Positions 36,796 to 47,099 of a stretch of DNA of 64,000 nucleotides are shown piece after piece. This DNA is from Desulfovibrio sp. A2 (GTDB taxonomy: Bacteria > Desulfobacterota > Desulfovibrionia > Desulfovibrionales > Desulfovibrionaceae): assembly GCF_000226255.1 (NCBI RefSeq), contig NZ_AGFG01000035.1, positions 17,736 to 81,735 on the forward strand. Direction: 5' to 3'. Below the pieces are notes generated by a model. The model was not told the origin of the DNA and did no database searches. It worked only from the letters and a program-made list of their open reading frames with translations. Positions within the stretch are counted from its first letter, which is position 1, and the number at the start of each line of letters is the position of its first letter. Both the position numbers and the translations under genes were made by a program.

Positions 36796-38976
36796 ATGAG
36801 CGGAATCCAGGCCCGTCTGAACGCGATCTCGGCCATCACCAACTACACGCCGAGCGCGGCCCCCATGAACTTCGCCGAAACCAAGCCCACCGAGCTGTTC
36901 GGCTGCAACGTCTTCAACGACAAGGTCATGAAGGACCGCCTGCCCAAGGCCGTCTACAAGTCGCTGAAGAAGACCATCGAGCTCGGCGAAAAGCTTGATC
37001 CGTCCATCGCCGACGTGGTCGCCAACGCCATGAAGGACTGGGCCATCGAAAAGGGCGCCACCCACTTCACCCACGTCTTCTACCCGCTCACCGGCCTGAC
37101 CGCCGAAAAGCACGACGCCTTCCTGGTGCCCGACGGCAAGGGCGGAGCGCTGGCCGAATTCAGCGGCAAGCTGCTGATCCAGGGCGAACCCGACGCCTCC
37201 AGCTTCCCCTCGGGCGGCCTGCGCGCCACCTTCGAAGCGCGCGGCTACACCGCGTGGGACGTGACCAGCCCCGCCTACCTCCTTGAAAATCCCAACGGCA
37301 CCTTCCTGTGCATCCCCACCGCGTTCGTTTCGTGGACCGGCGAGGCCCTGGACAAGAAGACCCCGCTGCTGCGCGCCAACCAGGCCCTGAACAAGCAGGC
37401 CCAGCGCGTGCTGAAGCTGTTCGGCACCGAAACCAGGCTGCCCGTGGGCTCGTTCGCCGGGGCCGAGCAGGAATACTTCCTCATCGACCGCAACTTCGCC
37501 TTCGCCCGGCCCGACCTGCACATCTGCGGCCGCAGCCTGTTCGGCGCCAAGCCCGCCAAGGGCCAGGAATTCGAAGACCAGTACTTCGGCGTCATTCCCC
37601 GCCGCGTGCTGTCCTTCATGATGGAAGTGGAGCGCGAACTGTTCAAGCTCGGCGTGCCGGTGAAGACCCGCCACAACGAAGTGGCCCCCAGCCAGTACGA
37701 AATCGCCCCCATCTTCGAAACCAGCAACCTGGCCACCGACCACAACCAGATGGTCATGACCGTGCTGCGCAGCGTGGCCAAGCGCTACGGCATGGTCTGC
37801 CTGCTGCACGAAAAGCCCTTCGCGGGCATCAACGGCTCGGGCAAGCACCTCAACTACTCCATCGGCAACGCCGAACTGGGCAGCCTGTTCGATCCCGGCG
37901 AAAGCCCGCACGAGAACGCCCAGTTCCTGGTGTTCTGCGCCGCCGCCATTCGCGCCGTGCACAAGTACGGCGCCCTGCTGCGCGCCACCGTGGCTTCCGC
38001 CTCCAACGACCACCGTCTGGGCGCCAACGAGGCCCCGCCGGCCATCATGTCCGTGTACCTCGGCGCACAGCTGGCCGACGTGTTCGAGCAGTTCAAGACC
38101 GGCAAGGTCAACGGCTGCAAGAAGGCCTGCGTCATGAACATCGGCGTCGACGTGCTGCCGCCGCTGCCCATGGATCCGGGCGACCGCAACCGCACGAGCC
38201 CCTTTGCCTTCACCGGCAACCGCTTTGAATTCCGCGCCGTGGGCTCGTCCATGTCCATCGCCGGTCCCCAGGTTGCCCTGAACACCATGATGGCCGAATC
38301 GCTGGACTACATCGCCACCGAGCTGGAAAAGGCCACCAAGGGCGATCCCGCGAAGCTCAACGACGCCGTGCAGAAGCTGCTCCAGAAGATCATGAAGGAG
38401 CACGACAAGGTCATCTTCAACGGCGACGGCTACTCCGAGGAATGGCACAAGGAAGCCGAAAAGCGCGGCTTGCCCAACCTGAAGACCACGCCCGACGCCC
38501 TGCCCGTGCTGAGCAGCCCTGAAGTGGTGAAGCTGTTCACCTCCTACGGCGTGTTCAGCGAAGCGGAAGTGAAGTCGCGCGAGGAAATCTACCTCGAGCA
38601 GTACTGCAAGACCGTGAAGACCGAAGCCAACCTGGTCATCCGCATGGCCCGCACCATCATCTTCCCCGCCGCCATGCGCTACCAAGGCGAACTGGCCGCC
38701 ACCTGCGCCAACCTGAAGGCCGCCGGGCACGACTACAAGGTGGTCACCCTTGAAGACGTGACCGCCAAGCTGCGCGCCATGCAGGGCGCCGTGGGCGAAC
38801 TGGAGAAGAAGCTGGAGCACGAGGCCGCCAGCACCCACGCCGAAGCCAAGCACATGTGCGACGTGATCCTGCCCGCCATGCTCAAGGTGCGCGAATACGC
38901 CGACGCGCTGGAAGCCGTGGTGGCCGACGACCTGTGGGCCCTGCCCAGCTACCAGGAAATGCTGTTCATCAAGTAG
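36796..38976 (+). CDS. glnN: Glutamine synthetase type III (GlnN)
   Basis: 726 residues, the normal length of GSIII and far longer than type I. The N-terminal GSIII extension is followed by [40 protein letters not shown], the catalytic [27 protein letters not shown], and [19 protein letters not shown]. The latter parts carry the metal-binding and glutamate-binding residues. The C-terminal helical domain ends in SYQEMLFIK. It makes glutamine from glutamate, ammonia and ATP as a homo-dodecamer. Monocistronic, with its own leader and terminator. The leader suggests dedicated regulation. Confidence 0.97.
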   Translation: MSGIQARLNAISAITNYTPSAAPMNFAETKPTELFGCNVFNDKVMKDRLPKAVYKSLKKTIELGEKLDPSIADVVANAMKDWAIEKGATHFTHVFYPLTGLTAEKHDAFLVPDGKGGALAEFSGKLLIQGEPDASSFPSGGLRATFEARGYTAWDVTSPAYLLENPNGTFLCIPTAFVSWTGEALDKKTPLLRANQALNKQAQRVLKLFGTETRLPVGSFAGAEQEYFLIDRNFAFARPDLHICGRSLFGAKPAKGQEFEDQYFGVIPRRVLSFMMEVERELFKLGVPVKTRHNEVAPSQYEIAPIFETSNLATDHNQMVMTVLRSVAKRYGMVCLLHEKPFAGINGSGKHLNYSIGNAELGSLFDPGESPHENAQFLVFCAAAIRAVHKYGALLRATVASASNDHRLGANEAPPAIMSVYLGAQLADVFEQFKTGKVNGCKKACVMNIGVDVLPPLPMDPGDRNRTSPFAFTGNRFEFRAVGSSMSIAGPQVALNTMMAESLDYIATELEKATKGDPAKLNDAVQKLLQKIMKEHDKVIFNGDGYSEEWHKEAEKRGLPNLKTTPDALPVLSSPEVVKLFTSYGVFSEAEVKSREEIYLEQYCKTVKTEANLVIRMARTIIFPAAMRYQGELAATCANLKAAGHDYKVVTLEDVTAKLRAMQGAVGELEKKLEHEAASTHAEAKHMCDVILPAMLKVREYADALEAVVADDLWALPSYQEMLFIK

Positions 38977-39019
38977 GGCCCGCGCCCTGCCGCACGGCAG
39001 CAGCAAGCATGAACGATAC

Positions 39020-39046
39020 GGGGCCGCCTTAGGGCGGCCCCTTTCG
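39020..39046 (+). terminator. Terminator of glnN
   Basis: GGGGCCGCC and GGCGGCCCC (9 bp) with a TTAG-type loop, followed by TTTCGCG, 44 bases past the stop codon. Confidence 0.75.
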
Positions 39047-39208
39047 CGTGGGGCGGCGGCCCCGGCGGTCTTGACGCGGCGTCCGGCCCCGTCTAGGGCA
39101 TGGACACCACGCGCCGAGTCCGGGCTCCGCCCGGGCATGCGCCCTTCGCCCCCGGTATGCGCAGGCGGAGGGCGGCAACAGGCGCGCATACGCAACCATG
39201 AGGATGCC

Positions 39209-39583
39209 ATGGCCAATCAGGAAGAAGACGACGGCTACGACTACCTGTTCGAGGCGGCCTACGAGGCGCTGGAAGAAAGCGGGTTCACCGGCCTGCTGGT
39301 GAGCGGCTACGAGGACATGCCCGAGCCCGCCCCGGTGGAGGGCCACATGCCCGACCTCACCGCCACCAACGCCAAGGGCGTGCCCTGCATTTTCGAGATC
39401 TGCCCGCGCGAGGCATTCGCCACGCAGGAACTGGCGGAACGGCTGCAGGCCTTCGCCCGCCACGCGGAAGCCAGCAAGGGCCATCTGGTGCTCATCGTAC
39501 CCGAGGGCGAAGAGGACGTGGCCTGGGCCTTCCTGTCCGAACACGCCATACCCGAAGACCGCCTGGACGTCTGGGAAGCGTAG
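39209..39583 (+). CDS. Conserved-looking small acidic protein, function unknown
   Basis: 124 residues from ATG 39209, with GAGG 6 bases upstream; the frame extends to 39071 but that part is not protein-like. It is very acidic (MANQEEDDGYDYLFEAAYEA). The middle, MPDLTATNAKGVPCIFEICP, followed by a helix and a VLIVPEGEEDVAWAFLSE strand-helix, resembles the layout of PD-(D/E)xK-like folds but lacks the catalytic Lys. I do not recognise the family. Monocistronic. Confidence 0.65.
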   Translation: MANQEEDDGYDYLFEAAYEALEESGFTGLLVSGYEDMPEPAPVEGHMPDLTATNAKGVPCIFEICPREAFATQELAERLQAFARHAEASKGHLVLIVPEGEEDVAWAFLSEHAIPEDRLDVWEA

Positions 39584-39649
39584 CGCCGCCGCCCGCACCG
39601 GGACGCAGCAGAGGCGCAGCAGGGACGCAACAGGGGCGACGCCCAGCCC

Positions 39650-39937
39650 TCACCCCCGGTCGCGCACGTCGCCCCGCCACGAGCACAGCGGCGCGCAGCA
39701 GCCAAGGCCCTGGCGCAGTTCGGTCAGGTCAGGTTCGGAATTGTCCGGCGACGGGCCGGAGGCAGTGCGGCAAGACGCCGCGCGGGTCGGGGCCATCAGC
39801 TGGCACAGGTAGCGGCCCAGCGCGCCATCCCAGACAAGTTCCGGGCAGCGCGCCACGTAGCCGTGCAGATGGTGCGACACCAGACACTGGTCGGAAAGGC
39901 AGCACCAGCCGCAGCCCACGCAGGGCGTATGGGACAT
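39650..39937 (-). CDS. Small Cys-rich protein (YkgJ-like zinc/iron-binding)
   Basis: 95 residues from ATG 39937. MSHTPCVGCGWCCLSDQCLV, a later RCPELVW, YLCQLM, then CCAPLCSW give about ten cysteines; the CxxCxxCC start resembles YkgJ/CxxCxxCC-family metal-binding proteins. No signal peptide. The longer frame to 40045 is Pro-rich and unlikely. The ribosome site is weak. Role unknown. Confidence 0.6.
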   Translation of the reverse strand: MSHTPCVGCGWCCLSDQCLVSHHLHGYVARCPELVWDGALGRYLCQLMAPTRAASCRTASGPSPDNSEPDLTELRQGLGCCAPLCSWRGDVRDRG

Positions 39938-40392
39938 GAAGGCACCGTGAACAGCTTCGCGGGCAAGCCGTCCCCCTGTTGACGGACATGTTGCGGGGGG
40001 TGGCTCCGGGCCGCGCGGGCTCCATGCTCCTTCCGGGGCGGGCACGGTCTTGGGAGGGAATTGGGCCGCACCCTACACCCCGGCCACGGGCATGGCAAAT
40101 GGACGGTCAGCGCCGCATCGCATGCCGTCCGGGCCTGCCTTGGGATTGACCCGGACTGGCCCGGACTGGCCCGGGCGGACATCAGGCATCATTCAAGGAG
40201 GGCCGGGCATCCCATCAAAATCCACGCCCTTCTTTCCGCCATCCCCCCCGGCAACGGGTTACACACCGTTACCATTTGCCGCTTGCCTTCCACCCGGCGT
40301 GGCCCTAGAAGGCATGCAACCGGTTCCCCACGCCGCGCACCGGATTCACACCGCGCGCACGCCACGCCGCAAGCCCACCGCAGGTCCCTGCC

Positions 40393-41283
40393 ATGTCCCG
40401 CCGCACCAGCCTGTTCCGCATCTGCGCCCTGCCGGCCCTGCTGGCCCTGGGGGCGCTGCTGCACGCCCCCCTGCGCGAAGGGATGGTGGGGCTGGCCCGC
40501 TACACCAAGGCCCGGCTGTACGACTACAGCCTGTTCGACGATTCCGACCTGGTCACCGACGTTTCCAACCGCACGCCGGTGCCGCTGGAGCGGCTGGCCG
40601 ACGGCAACACCCTGTACGTGCTGGTCATGGGGCAGTCCAACGCCGCCAACGAGGTGGACACCCCCCTGCCCTCCGACGACCTGGAAAACGTGTTCATCGA
40701 ATACGACGGCACCCTGTACCCCGCCGAAGACCCCATGCTGGGCGGCACGGGCGAACGGGGGTCGGTGTGGTCGCGCTTCGCGCGGCAGGCCCTGGCCACC
40801 GGGCGCTGGCGGTACGTGGTGCTTTCGGTCATCGCCGAGGGCGGATCGCCGCTGTCCTACTGGCTGCCCGGCGGCCCGGTGCGCCCCAAGCTGGAGGACC
40901 GGCTGCGCGCCATCCAGCAGCTGCCCATCCGCCCCGACTACGTGTTCTGGTTCCACGGCGAATCGGACGCGCTCAATTCCCTGCCGCGCCTGCTGTACAA
41001 GCACGACTTTCTCGATCTCGTGGGCACGCTGCGCACCTTCGGCATCGACAACCCGGTGCTGGTCTCGCAAACCTCGCTATGCCGCCGCCTGGGCACGGAA
41101 TCGGTGCGCCAGGCCCAGCAGGAACTGGCCCGCCAGGTGCCCAACGTGACCCTGGGGCCGGACACCGACGAGGTGGGCCTGCCCTTCCGGCGCGACGGCT
41201 GCCACTTCACCGACGAGGGCGGCGACATCGTGGCCGGCCTGTGGATGGACGCCATGCTCGACGCGGAGCAGGCAGCCCGATAG
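40393..41283 (+). CDS. SASA-type (sialate O-acetylesterase-like) SGNH hydrolase
   Basis: 296 residues. FRICALPALLALGALLHAPL is an N-terminal membrane anchor or uncleaved signal. Then LYVLVMGQSNAANEVDTPL gives the GQSN serine-nucleophile motif, FWFHGESDALNSL the block III glycine/His region, and RDGCHFTDEGGDIVAGLW the catalytic Asp-x-x-His. This is an esterase of the SASA/DUF303 type, probably periplasmic and acting on acetylated glycans. It stands alone, with long gaps on both sides. Substrate unknown. Confidence 0.83.
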   Translation: MSRRTSLFRICALPALLALGALLHAPLREGMVGLARYTKARLYDYSLFDDSDLVTDVSNRTPVPLERLADGNTLYVLVMGQSNAANEVDTPLPSDDLENVFIEYDGTLYPAEDPMLGGTGERGSVWSRFARQALATGRWRYVVLSVIAEGGSPLSYWLPGGPVRPKLEDRLRAIQQLPIRPDYVFWFHGESDALNSLPRLLYKHDFLDLVGTLRTFGIDNPVLVSQTSLCRRLGTESVRQAQQELARQVPNVTLGPDTDEVGLPFRRDGCHFTDEGGDIVAGLWMDAMLDAEQAAR

Positions 41284-42221
41284 ACGTCGGCTCGCCCGGC
41301 CCTCCCACCCCGCCGCATCCCACGGGATGCCCCGCCGCGCACGTCCGCCATGGAGCGCCATGCCGCACCCTGGCACGCATGCCGCGCCCCGTCGCGCCAG
41401 CCGCGCTCGCCAGCCTTCCGCCCTTTCCACCTCCCTCCGCCGCCGTTCCCGGCGGTCCTGCCCACGCGCTGCAACCGGGTTATCCATATAGGAAGCCACG
41501 GCAAGAGCGACATGCTCCCGCAAAATAATCTTCTTTCGCCGTTCAACCAAAGCGGTTGTCCGACCAGACAATTTTTCGCGTTCCGCCGCGCAGCACCCGG
41601 CATCCGGCCTGTTCCCCCGTTTCTTCCCTGCCGGGGCGGGGGGTTGCGCGCGGCGCAAGGCCAATCCCACGTGAATTTCCAAACATGGTAGCGGTTACTG
41701 ACATTGCGTGTTATACGGATGATAGACCTTTAGTCCGTTCGGTACGCGAACCAGCCGCCGCCCCTCGCCGGGCGGGCCTTTTCGCGTACCCGGCGATGCC
41801 GCGGCATCGTGAATCGGACAATCGAGGCGGCATCGCGCCCGGCGGGCAGCAGTCCCGCGCGTCCGTGACCCCGATCATTTCCGGCAGGCGCCGGATGGGG
41901 CAACGGTACTGGCAAAAGGCGCGCCGCAAAGCGGACGCCCCCGCTGCGGACCGACGCCGGGTGAACAGGCAACATGCACGGCGCAACAGCGCGCAATAGT
42001 CAGTAGCACTAATTTGACAAACGTAGCACCGCGAGGTAACCCACCAGCACTCCACCATCCTCCGCGTTCCGCCCACCATCGACGGGCAAACGCCAACCCG
42101 GCGGACACGGTCGCCGCCGGCGCGCACCGCATGTCAGGCGCTCCTGACATGGCATGCGCACGCAACGGGCAATCCAATGCCGCGGCCGCGCCGTGGTTTC
42201 ACTGGTTTCCGGAGGTGACCG
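41284..42221. other. 938-base region upstream of the nuo operon
   Basis: No gene is supported. It holds an inverted repeat GGTACGCGAA/TTCGCGTACC (41741-41750 and 41781-41790) with a GC-rich, self-pairing interior, and a TTGACA at 42014-42019 with TAACCC 17 bases on (weak -10) that could start the nuo transcript. Confidence 0.45.
42014..42042 (+). promoter_or_regulatory. Candidate nuo promoter
   Basis: A perfect TTGACA, 17 bases, then TAACCC. It lies 180 bases before nuoA. The -10 match is poor. Confidence 0.3.
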
Positions 42222-42602
42222 ATGGTCTTCGACATCCTGCATCTTGCTATCATTCTCTTCCTCATCGCGGGGCTCGCGTTCGCGGGCGGCCCGCTCATCC
42301 TCGCCATGCTCGTGGCCCCACGGGCGCGCGGCGGCGACCTGGGCATGTCCTACGAATGCGGCATGCGCCCCCACGGCAACGCCTGGTCCCGCTTCGGCAT
42401 CAACTACTACGTCTACGCCCTGCTGTTCATCGCCTTCGACGTGGACGTGCTCTACCTGTTCCCCGCCGCGGCCCACTACCACCTCACCGTGGGCTGGTCC
42501 GCCTTTGTCGAAATCTGCCTTTTCCTGTTCTTTCTCGTGCTTGCCCTGATCTATTTCCGCGCCAAGGGGGTGTTCACATGGCCGCGCAAGATTGCCCTGT
42601 AA
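42222..42602 (+). CDS. nuoA: NADH-quinone oxidoreductase subunit A
   Basis: 126 residues with three membrane helices and the NuoA blocks [20 protein letters not shown] and [13 protein letters not shown], whose acidic residues lie near the quinone channel. GGAGG precedes it by 6 bases. First gene of a 12-kb complex I-type operon; nuoB starts inside its last codons. Confidence 0.93.
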   Translation: MVFDILHLAIILFLIAGLAFAGGPLILAMLVAPRARGGDLGMSYECGMRPHGNAWSRFGINYYVYALLFIAFDVDVLYLFPAAAHYHLTVGWSAFVEICLFLFFLVLALIYFRAKGVFTWPRKIAL

Positions 42603-43141
42603 GGCCGCCGGTCATCGCACCGGCCACGGGCGGGGTCGATGCGCCCATCGTCAACGTGGCGCCGGTGCAGAAGATCCTGGACGTGTGCCGGGCCATGTCG
42701 CTGTGGCCCATGACCTTCGGCCTGGCCTGCTGCGCCATCGAGATGATGGCCGTGGGCATGGCCCGGTTCGACATCTCGCGCTTCGGGGCCGAAGTGTTCC
42801 GCCCCTCGCCGCGCCAGTCGGACCTGATGATCGTGGCGGGCACCGTCACCCGCAAGATGGCCCCGGCGCTGGTGCGCCTGTATGAACAGATGCCCGCGCC
42901 GCGCTACGTCATGGCGCTGGGCAACTGCGCCATCTCGGGCGGGCCGTTCAACTTCGAGGGGCAGTACGCCATCGTCGAGGGCGTGGACAACCTGGTGCCC
43001 GTGGACGTCTACGTGCCCGGCTGCCCGCCCCGGCCAGAGGCGCTGCTGGAAGGGCTATTCCAGATCCAGCACAAGATCACCGGCCGCCGCTGGTGGCCGG
43101 TGCCCGCCGAAATCTCCGGCTCGATGGGGGGTGGCGCATGA
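42578..43141 (+). CDS. nuoB: NADH-quinone oxidoreductase subunit B (N2 cluster)
   Basis: 187 residues from ATG 42578, overlapping nuoA by 25 bases; GGGGG lies 8 bases upstream. [16 protein letters not shown], then GNCAISGG and [13 protein letters not shown] supply the four cysteines of the N2 [4Fe-4S] cluster, the last centre before quinone. Longer frames extend upstream through nuoA and are rejected. Its stop overlaps nuoC (ATGA). Confidence 0.95.
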   Translation: MAAQDCPVRPPVIAPATGGVDAPIVNVAPVQKILDVCRAMSLWPMTFGLACCAIEMMAVGMARFDISRFGAEVFRPSPRQSDLMIVAGTVTRKMAPALVRLYEQMPAPRYVMALGNCAISGGPFNFEGQYAIVEGVDNLVPVDVYVPGCPPRPEALLEGLFQIQHKITGRRWWPVPAEISGSMGGGA

Positions 43142-43743
43142 CGCCCGAAACGGCTTCCGTGACCCCCGACGTGTTGCTGGCCCCGCTGGACCCCGCCTAC
43201 CTGGCCGATGAAAACCCGGCCCGCACCGGCCTTCGCTGGTCGGCCTTCCTGGCGGCCGACGCCCTTCCCCGCGCCGCCGCCCTGCTGCTGGAGGCTGGCT
43301 GGCACCTGGAGGACATCTGCGGCCTGGACGTGCGTGAAGGGCTGGCGGCGGTATACCACTTCGACCGCATGGCCGCGCCCGGCCGCCTGGCCATCCGGGT
43401 GATGGTGGACCGCGACGCCCCCATGCTGCCCTCCATCGCCGACATCCACCAGGGCGCGGAATGGCACGAGCGCGAAACCGCCGACTTCTACGGCATCGCC
43501 TTCACCGGCAACCCCAACCCCGCGCCGCTGCTGCTGCCCGAAGGCATGGAGGGCTACCCCCTGCTGAAGGACGCGGCCGCCCGCGCGCCGCTGGCCGCCC
43601 TGCTGGCCGTACCCGGACGTGAGGACACGGTGTTGCGCAAGGCCGAGGGGTTCACCCTGCTGGAACCGGCCGAGGACGCCAAACCCGCCAAGGCCGCCAA
43701 GGCCAAGCCCGCCGCTGGCGAGGAGGGTTCCGACAATGCATAG
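43138..43743 (+). CDS. nuoC: NADH-quinone oxidoreductase subunit C
   Basis: 201 residues. The NuoC/30-kDa core is seen in [40 protein letters not shown] and [11 protein letters not shown]. It ends in a Lys/Ala-rich tail. It sits in the peripheral arm next to NuoB/NuoD. Overlaps nuoB by 4 bases and nuoD by 8. Confidence 0.9.
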   Translation: MTPETASVTPDVLLAPLDPAYLADENPARTGLRWSAFLAADALPRAAALLLEAGWHLEDICGLDVREGLAAVYHFDRMAAPGRLAIRVMVDRDAPMLPSIADIHQGAEWHERETADFYGIAFTGNPNPAPLLLPEGMEGYPLLKDAAARAPLAALLAVPGREDTVLRKAEGFTLLEPAEDAKPAKAAKAKPAAGEEGSDNA

Positions 43744-44956
43744 CGCCGACACCCTCCGGTCGCGCCCCACGTCCTGTCCCGCCGCTTCGGCGGACGGAGG
43801 CTGCGCCGACGACCAGATCGCGGGCGACGGCTACACCTGCCGCTTCGAGCGGGGAGCCCGCCCGGAATCGCTCATCCTGAACATGGGGCCGCAGCACCCC
43901 TCCACCCACGGCGTGCTGCGCGTGCTGCTGGAACTGGACGGCGAATACATCGTCCGGGCGGAACCGGTGCTGGGCTACCTGCACCGCATGCACGAGAAGA
44001 TGGCCGAGGTGAAGAACCCCGCCCAGTTCATGCCCAACATGGGCCGGGTGGACTACCTGCACGCCCTGGCCTGGAACTGGGCCTACGTGGGCGCGGTGGA
44101 AAAGCTGGCGGGCATCGAGATTCCCGAACGGGCCGAGTACCTGCGGGTGATCACCTGCGAGCTCAACCGCATCTCGTCGCACCTTCTGTGGTGGGGCGCG
44201 TACCTGCTGGACCTGGGGGCCTTCACCCCCATCATGTACGCCTTCGACGACCGCGAAATGCTGCTGGACCTGTTGCAGCTCATGACCGGCTCGCGCCTGA
44301 CGTACAGTTCGTTCCGCTTCGGCGGGGTGTACACCGACGCAAGCCCCGCCTTCGTGCAGGGCGTGCGCCAGTTCGTTCCGCACCTGCGTTCGCGCCTGCC
44401 CATGTACACCGCGCTGGTGACGGAAAACATCATCCTGCGCCGCCGCATCGAAGAGGTGGGCGTCATCCCGCCCGACATGGTCACCCGCTACGGGGCCAGC
44501 GGCCCGGTGGCGCGCGGCAGCGGCATCGCCTACGACGTGCGCCGGGCGGAACCGTACTCGGTGTACGACCGCTTCGACTACGAAATCCCCACCCGAGCCG
44601 AGCAGTGCTCCATGGCCCGCTACATGGTGCGCATGGCCGAGATCGAGCAGAGCCTGCGCATCATCGAGCAGGCCATCGACAGCCTGCCCGAGGGGGAGCA
44701 CATGCACCCCAAGGCCCCCAAGCCCAGCTTCAAGCTGCCCGCCGGGGAATCCTACTTCGCGGTGGAAGGGGCGCGCGGCAAGATCGGCGTGTGGATCGCC
44801 AGCGACGGCGGCAAGACGCCCTACCGCGTCAAGCTGCGCGCGCCGGGCTTCTCCAACCTGGCCCTGTTCGCCGAATGCGCGCGCGGCACCCTGCTGGCCG
44901 ACGCCGTTGCCATTCTTGGCAGTCTCGACATGGTCATCCCCGAAATCGACAGGTAG
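43736..44956 (+). CDS. nuoD: NADH-quinone oxidoreductase subunit D
   Basis: 406 residues from ATG 43736, with AGGAGG 8 bases upstream. After a ~30-residue variable N-terminus come NMGPQHPSTHGVLRVLLELD, LGYLHRMHEKMAE, and EIPTRAEQCSMARYMVRMAE. The 49-kDa-type quinone-site His and Tyr regions are present. It is separate from nuoC, not fused. With NuoB it forms the quinone pocket. Confidence 0.95.
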   Translation: MHSADTLRSRPTSCPAASADGGCADDQIAGDGYTCRFERGARPESLILNMGPQHPSTHGVLRVLLELDGEYIVRAEPVLGYLHRMHEKMAEVKNPAQFMPNMGRVDYLHALAWNWAYVGAVEKLAGIEIPERAEYLRVITCELNRISSHLLWWGAYLLDLGAFTPIMYAFDDREMLLDLLQLMTGSRLTYSSFRFGGVYTDASPAFVQGVRQFVPHLRSRLPMYTALVTENIILRRRIEEVGVIPPDMVTRYGASGPVARGSGIAYDVRRAEPYSVYDRFDYEIPTRAEQCSMARYMVRMAEIEQSLRIIEQAIDSLPEGEHMHPKAPKPSFKLPAGESYFAVEGARGKIGVWIASDGGKTPYRVKLRAPGFSNLALFAECARGTLLADAVAILGSLDMVIPEIDR

Positions 44957-44962
44957 GCCGCC

Positions 44963-45937
44963 ATGAATGCAACCATCTCCTTCGATTCCGTGCTGCACGT
45001 GGTGCTCGCGCTGGTGGGCGTGGCCGTCTTCGTGGGGCTGAACGGGCTGCTGCTCGTCTACGCCGAACGCAAGGTGGCGGGTTTCATCCAGCGCCGCCCC
45101 GGCCCGTATGAAGTGGGACCGCAGGGCATCCTGCAGGCCGTGGCCGACGCGCTGAAGCTCATCGGCAAGCAACTGGTGCGCCCGGACCGGGCAGACCCGC
45201 TGCTGTTCTGGATGGCCCCGGTGCTGGCCTTCTTCCCGGTGCTGCTACTGTTTCTGCCCCTTCCCTTCAGCCCGCTGCTCACCGGGTGGGACGTGAACCT
45301 CGGCCTGCTGCTCATCCTCGCCTTTGCCGGGTTCAACGTGCTGGCCCTGCTGCTTGCCGGGTGGGGGTCCAACAACAAGTACGGCCTGCTCGGCGCGGCC
45401 CGCGCCGTGGCCCAGTCCGTGGCCTATGAAATCCCCCTGCTGCTGGCCGTGCTGGCCATCGCCTTCCAGGAAGGCACGCTGAGCCTCTCGTCCATCGTGG
45501 CGACGCAGGGCAGCATGCCGTGGCAGTGGAACATCGCGGTGCAACCGCTGGCGTTCCTCATCTTCCTCATCAGCGCGCTGGGCGAGACCAACCGCGCCCC
45601 CTTCGACCTTCCCGAGGCCGAATCGGAACTGACCGCCGGGTTCCATACCGAATATTCGGGCATGGGCTTCGGCATGTTCTTCCTGGCCGAGTACGCCAAC
45701 ATGATCGTGGCGTGCAGCGTGTGCACCGTGCTGTTCCTGGGCGGCTGGAAAGGCCCGTTCCTGGACGGCGCATGGTGGTTCCTGGCCAAGGTGTACGCAC
45801 TGCTGCTGGCCATGATGTGGTTCCGCTGGACGTTCCCGCGCGTGCGCTTCGACCAGCTGCTGAACCTGAACTGGCGGTGGCTGCTGCCCCTCGGCGTGCT
45901 GAACCTGCTGGCGACCGCGTTCGTCATGAAGCTGTAG
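44963..45937 (+). CDS. nuoH: NADH-quinone oxidoreductase subunit H
   Basis: 324 residues, eight to nine membrane helices. Blocks include YAERKVAGFIQRRPGPYEVG, YGLLGAARAVAQSVAYEIPL, ALGETNRAPFDLPEAESELT and YSGMGFGMFFLAEYANMI. These hold the quinone-entry and E-channel residues. It anchors the peripheral arm to the membrane. Starts 6 bases after nuoD. Confidence 0.96.
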   Translation: MNATISFDSVLHVVLALVGVAVFVGLNGLLLVYAERKVAGFIQRRPGPYEVGPQGILQAVADALKLIGKQLVRPDRADPLLFWMAPVLAFFPVLLLFLPLPFSPLLTGWDVNLGLLLILAFAGFNVLALLLAGWGSNNKYGLLGAARAVAQSVAYEIPLLLAVLAIAFQEGTLSLSSIVATQGSMPWQWNIAVQPLAFLIFLISALGETNRAPFDLPEAESELTAGFHTEYSGMGFGMFFLAEYANMIVACSVCTVLFLGGWKGPFLDGAWWFLAKVYALLLAMMWFRWTFPRVRFDQLLNLNWRWLLPLGVLNLLATAFVMKL

Positions 45938-45955
45938 GAAAGGGGGAATCGCGCA

Positions 45956-46591
45956 ATGGCATCGATCTTCCGCACCATCGCCGACCTGTGGAGCCTTGTG
46001 GTGGGCCTTGCCATCACCGGCAAGGAATTCTGCAGGCCCGGCGTCACCGTGCACTATCCCCGGGCAGAGGTAACGCCCGAGTCGGCCGCCTCGTTCCGGG
46101 GCCCCATAGAGCTCATCGGCCTGGACAAGGAACCGGCGAAGCCCCGGTGCATCGCCTGCATGCTCTGCGTGTCGGCCTGCCCCAGCGGGTGCATCGCCGT
46201 CACCCGCGCCCCCGCGCCCAAACCCACGCCAGAGGAACTGAAGGCCATCGCAGAGGCCGAGGCGCGCGGCGAAAAGCCCAAGCGGCCCGCGCCGCCCAAG
46301 GCCCCCGGCACCTGGACCTACGATTTCTCGCTGTGCAGCCTGTGCGGCAGCTGCGTGGAGGTCTGCCCGGTGGACTCCATAGGCTTCTCCAACGACATCT
46401 ACATGGTGGGGACCAAGCGCGAGGACTTCGTGTTCGACCAACTGGCGCGCCTGGCCCGCAAGGCGGCGGCACGCAAGGCGGAACCGAAGCCCGCCGCGAA
46501 ACCCGCGCCCTCGGCAGCGCCGGAGGCCGCCCCGGCCCCGGCGGCCAGCCCCTCCGAAACCGGCGCGGCAACCCCCGCAAGCGAGGCATGA
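45956..46591 (+). CDS. nuoI: NADH-quinone oxidoreductase subunit I
   Basis: 211 residues. Two [4Fe-4S] motifs, CIACMLCVSACPSGC and CSLCGSCVEVCP, match NuoI clusters N6a/N6b. Between them lies an unusually long Pro/Lys/Glu-rich spacer (about 45 residues), and the last 45 residues are an Ala/Pro-rich tail not seen in most NuoI. AAGGGGG precedes the start. It would take electrons from whatever donor replaces NuoEFG, possibly ferredoxin. Confidence 0.93.
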   Translation: MASIFRTIADLWSLVVGLAITGKEFCRPGVTVHYPRAEVTPESAASFRGPIELIGLDKEPAKPRCIACMLCVSACPSGCIAVTRAPAPKPTPEELKAIAEAEARGEKPKRPAPPKAPGTWTYDFSLCSLCGSCVEVCPVDSIGFSNDIYMVGTKREDFVFDQLARLARKAAARKAEPKPAAKPAPSAAPEAAPAPAASPSETGAATPASEA

Positions 46592-46592
46592 C

Positions 46593-47099
46593 ATGGAAAC
46601 ACCGGCAATCCTCGCCTTCGGCTTCTACTTCCTGGTCATTGTGGTCGGCTGTTTCATGGCCGTGGGCAGCGCCAGCCTGGTGCGCGCCCTCGTCGGCCTT
46701 GTCGCCACGCTGCTGGGCGTGGCGGGCATGTACCTTCTGCTCAACGCGCCGTTCATGGCCTTCATGCAGATTCTCATCTACGTGGGCGCCATCTGCGTGC
46801 TGATCTTCTTCGCGCTCATGCTGGCCCGGGCCGACGCGGACGGCGACGAGGCGGACCCCGCCCCGGCCCCGCGCGTGTTCAAGGGCGTGCTGGCGGCCAT
46901 GCTGCCCGGCGCGCTGCTGGCCCCCATCCTGCTGCTGCACCCCACGGCGTCGCACCTGCTGCCGCCGGACGTGCCCCTGGCCGACCTTGGACGCAGGCTG
47001 ATGGAGGACTACGTGCTGCCCTTCGAACTCATCTCCGTGGTCCTGCTCATCTCCATGGCCGGGGCCGTGCTGCTCGTCTGGGAAAGGAGGGACAAGTGA
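46593..47099 (+). CDS. nuoJ: NADH-quinone oxidoreductase subunit J
   Basis: 168 residues, five membrane helices. LVRALVGLVATLLGVAGMYL and FMAFMQILIYVGAICVLIFF are the NuoJ core with the pi-bulge helix. It starts almost at the nuoI stop, and its stop lies within the nuoK start (GTGA). Confidence 0.92.
   Translation: METPAILAFGFYFLVIVVGCFMAVGSASLVRALVGLVATLLGVAGMYLLLNAPFMAFMQILIYVGAICVLIFFALMLARADADGDEADPAPAPRVFKGVLAAMLPGALLAPILLLHPTASHLLPPDVPLADLGRRLMEDYVLPFELISVVLLISMAGAVLLVWERRDK

Noticed and set aside
36766..39216. 816-residue open frame antisense to glnN
   Set aside because: It mirrors the third-position GC of a certain gene; it is Gly/Val/His-rich with no domain and no ribosome site.
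41556..41999. 147-residue plus-strand frame before nuoA
   Set aside because: No start context, Arg/Pro-rich, no recognisable domain; crosses an inverted repeat.
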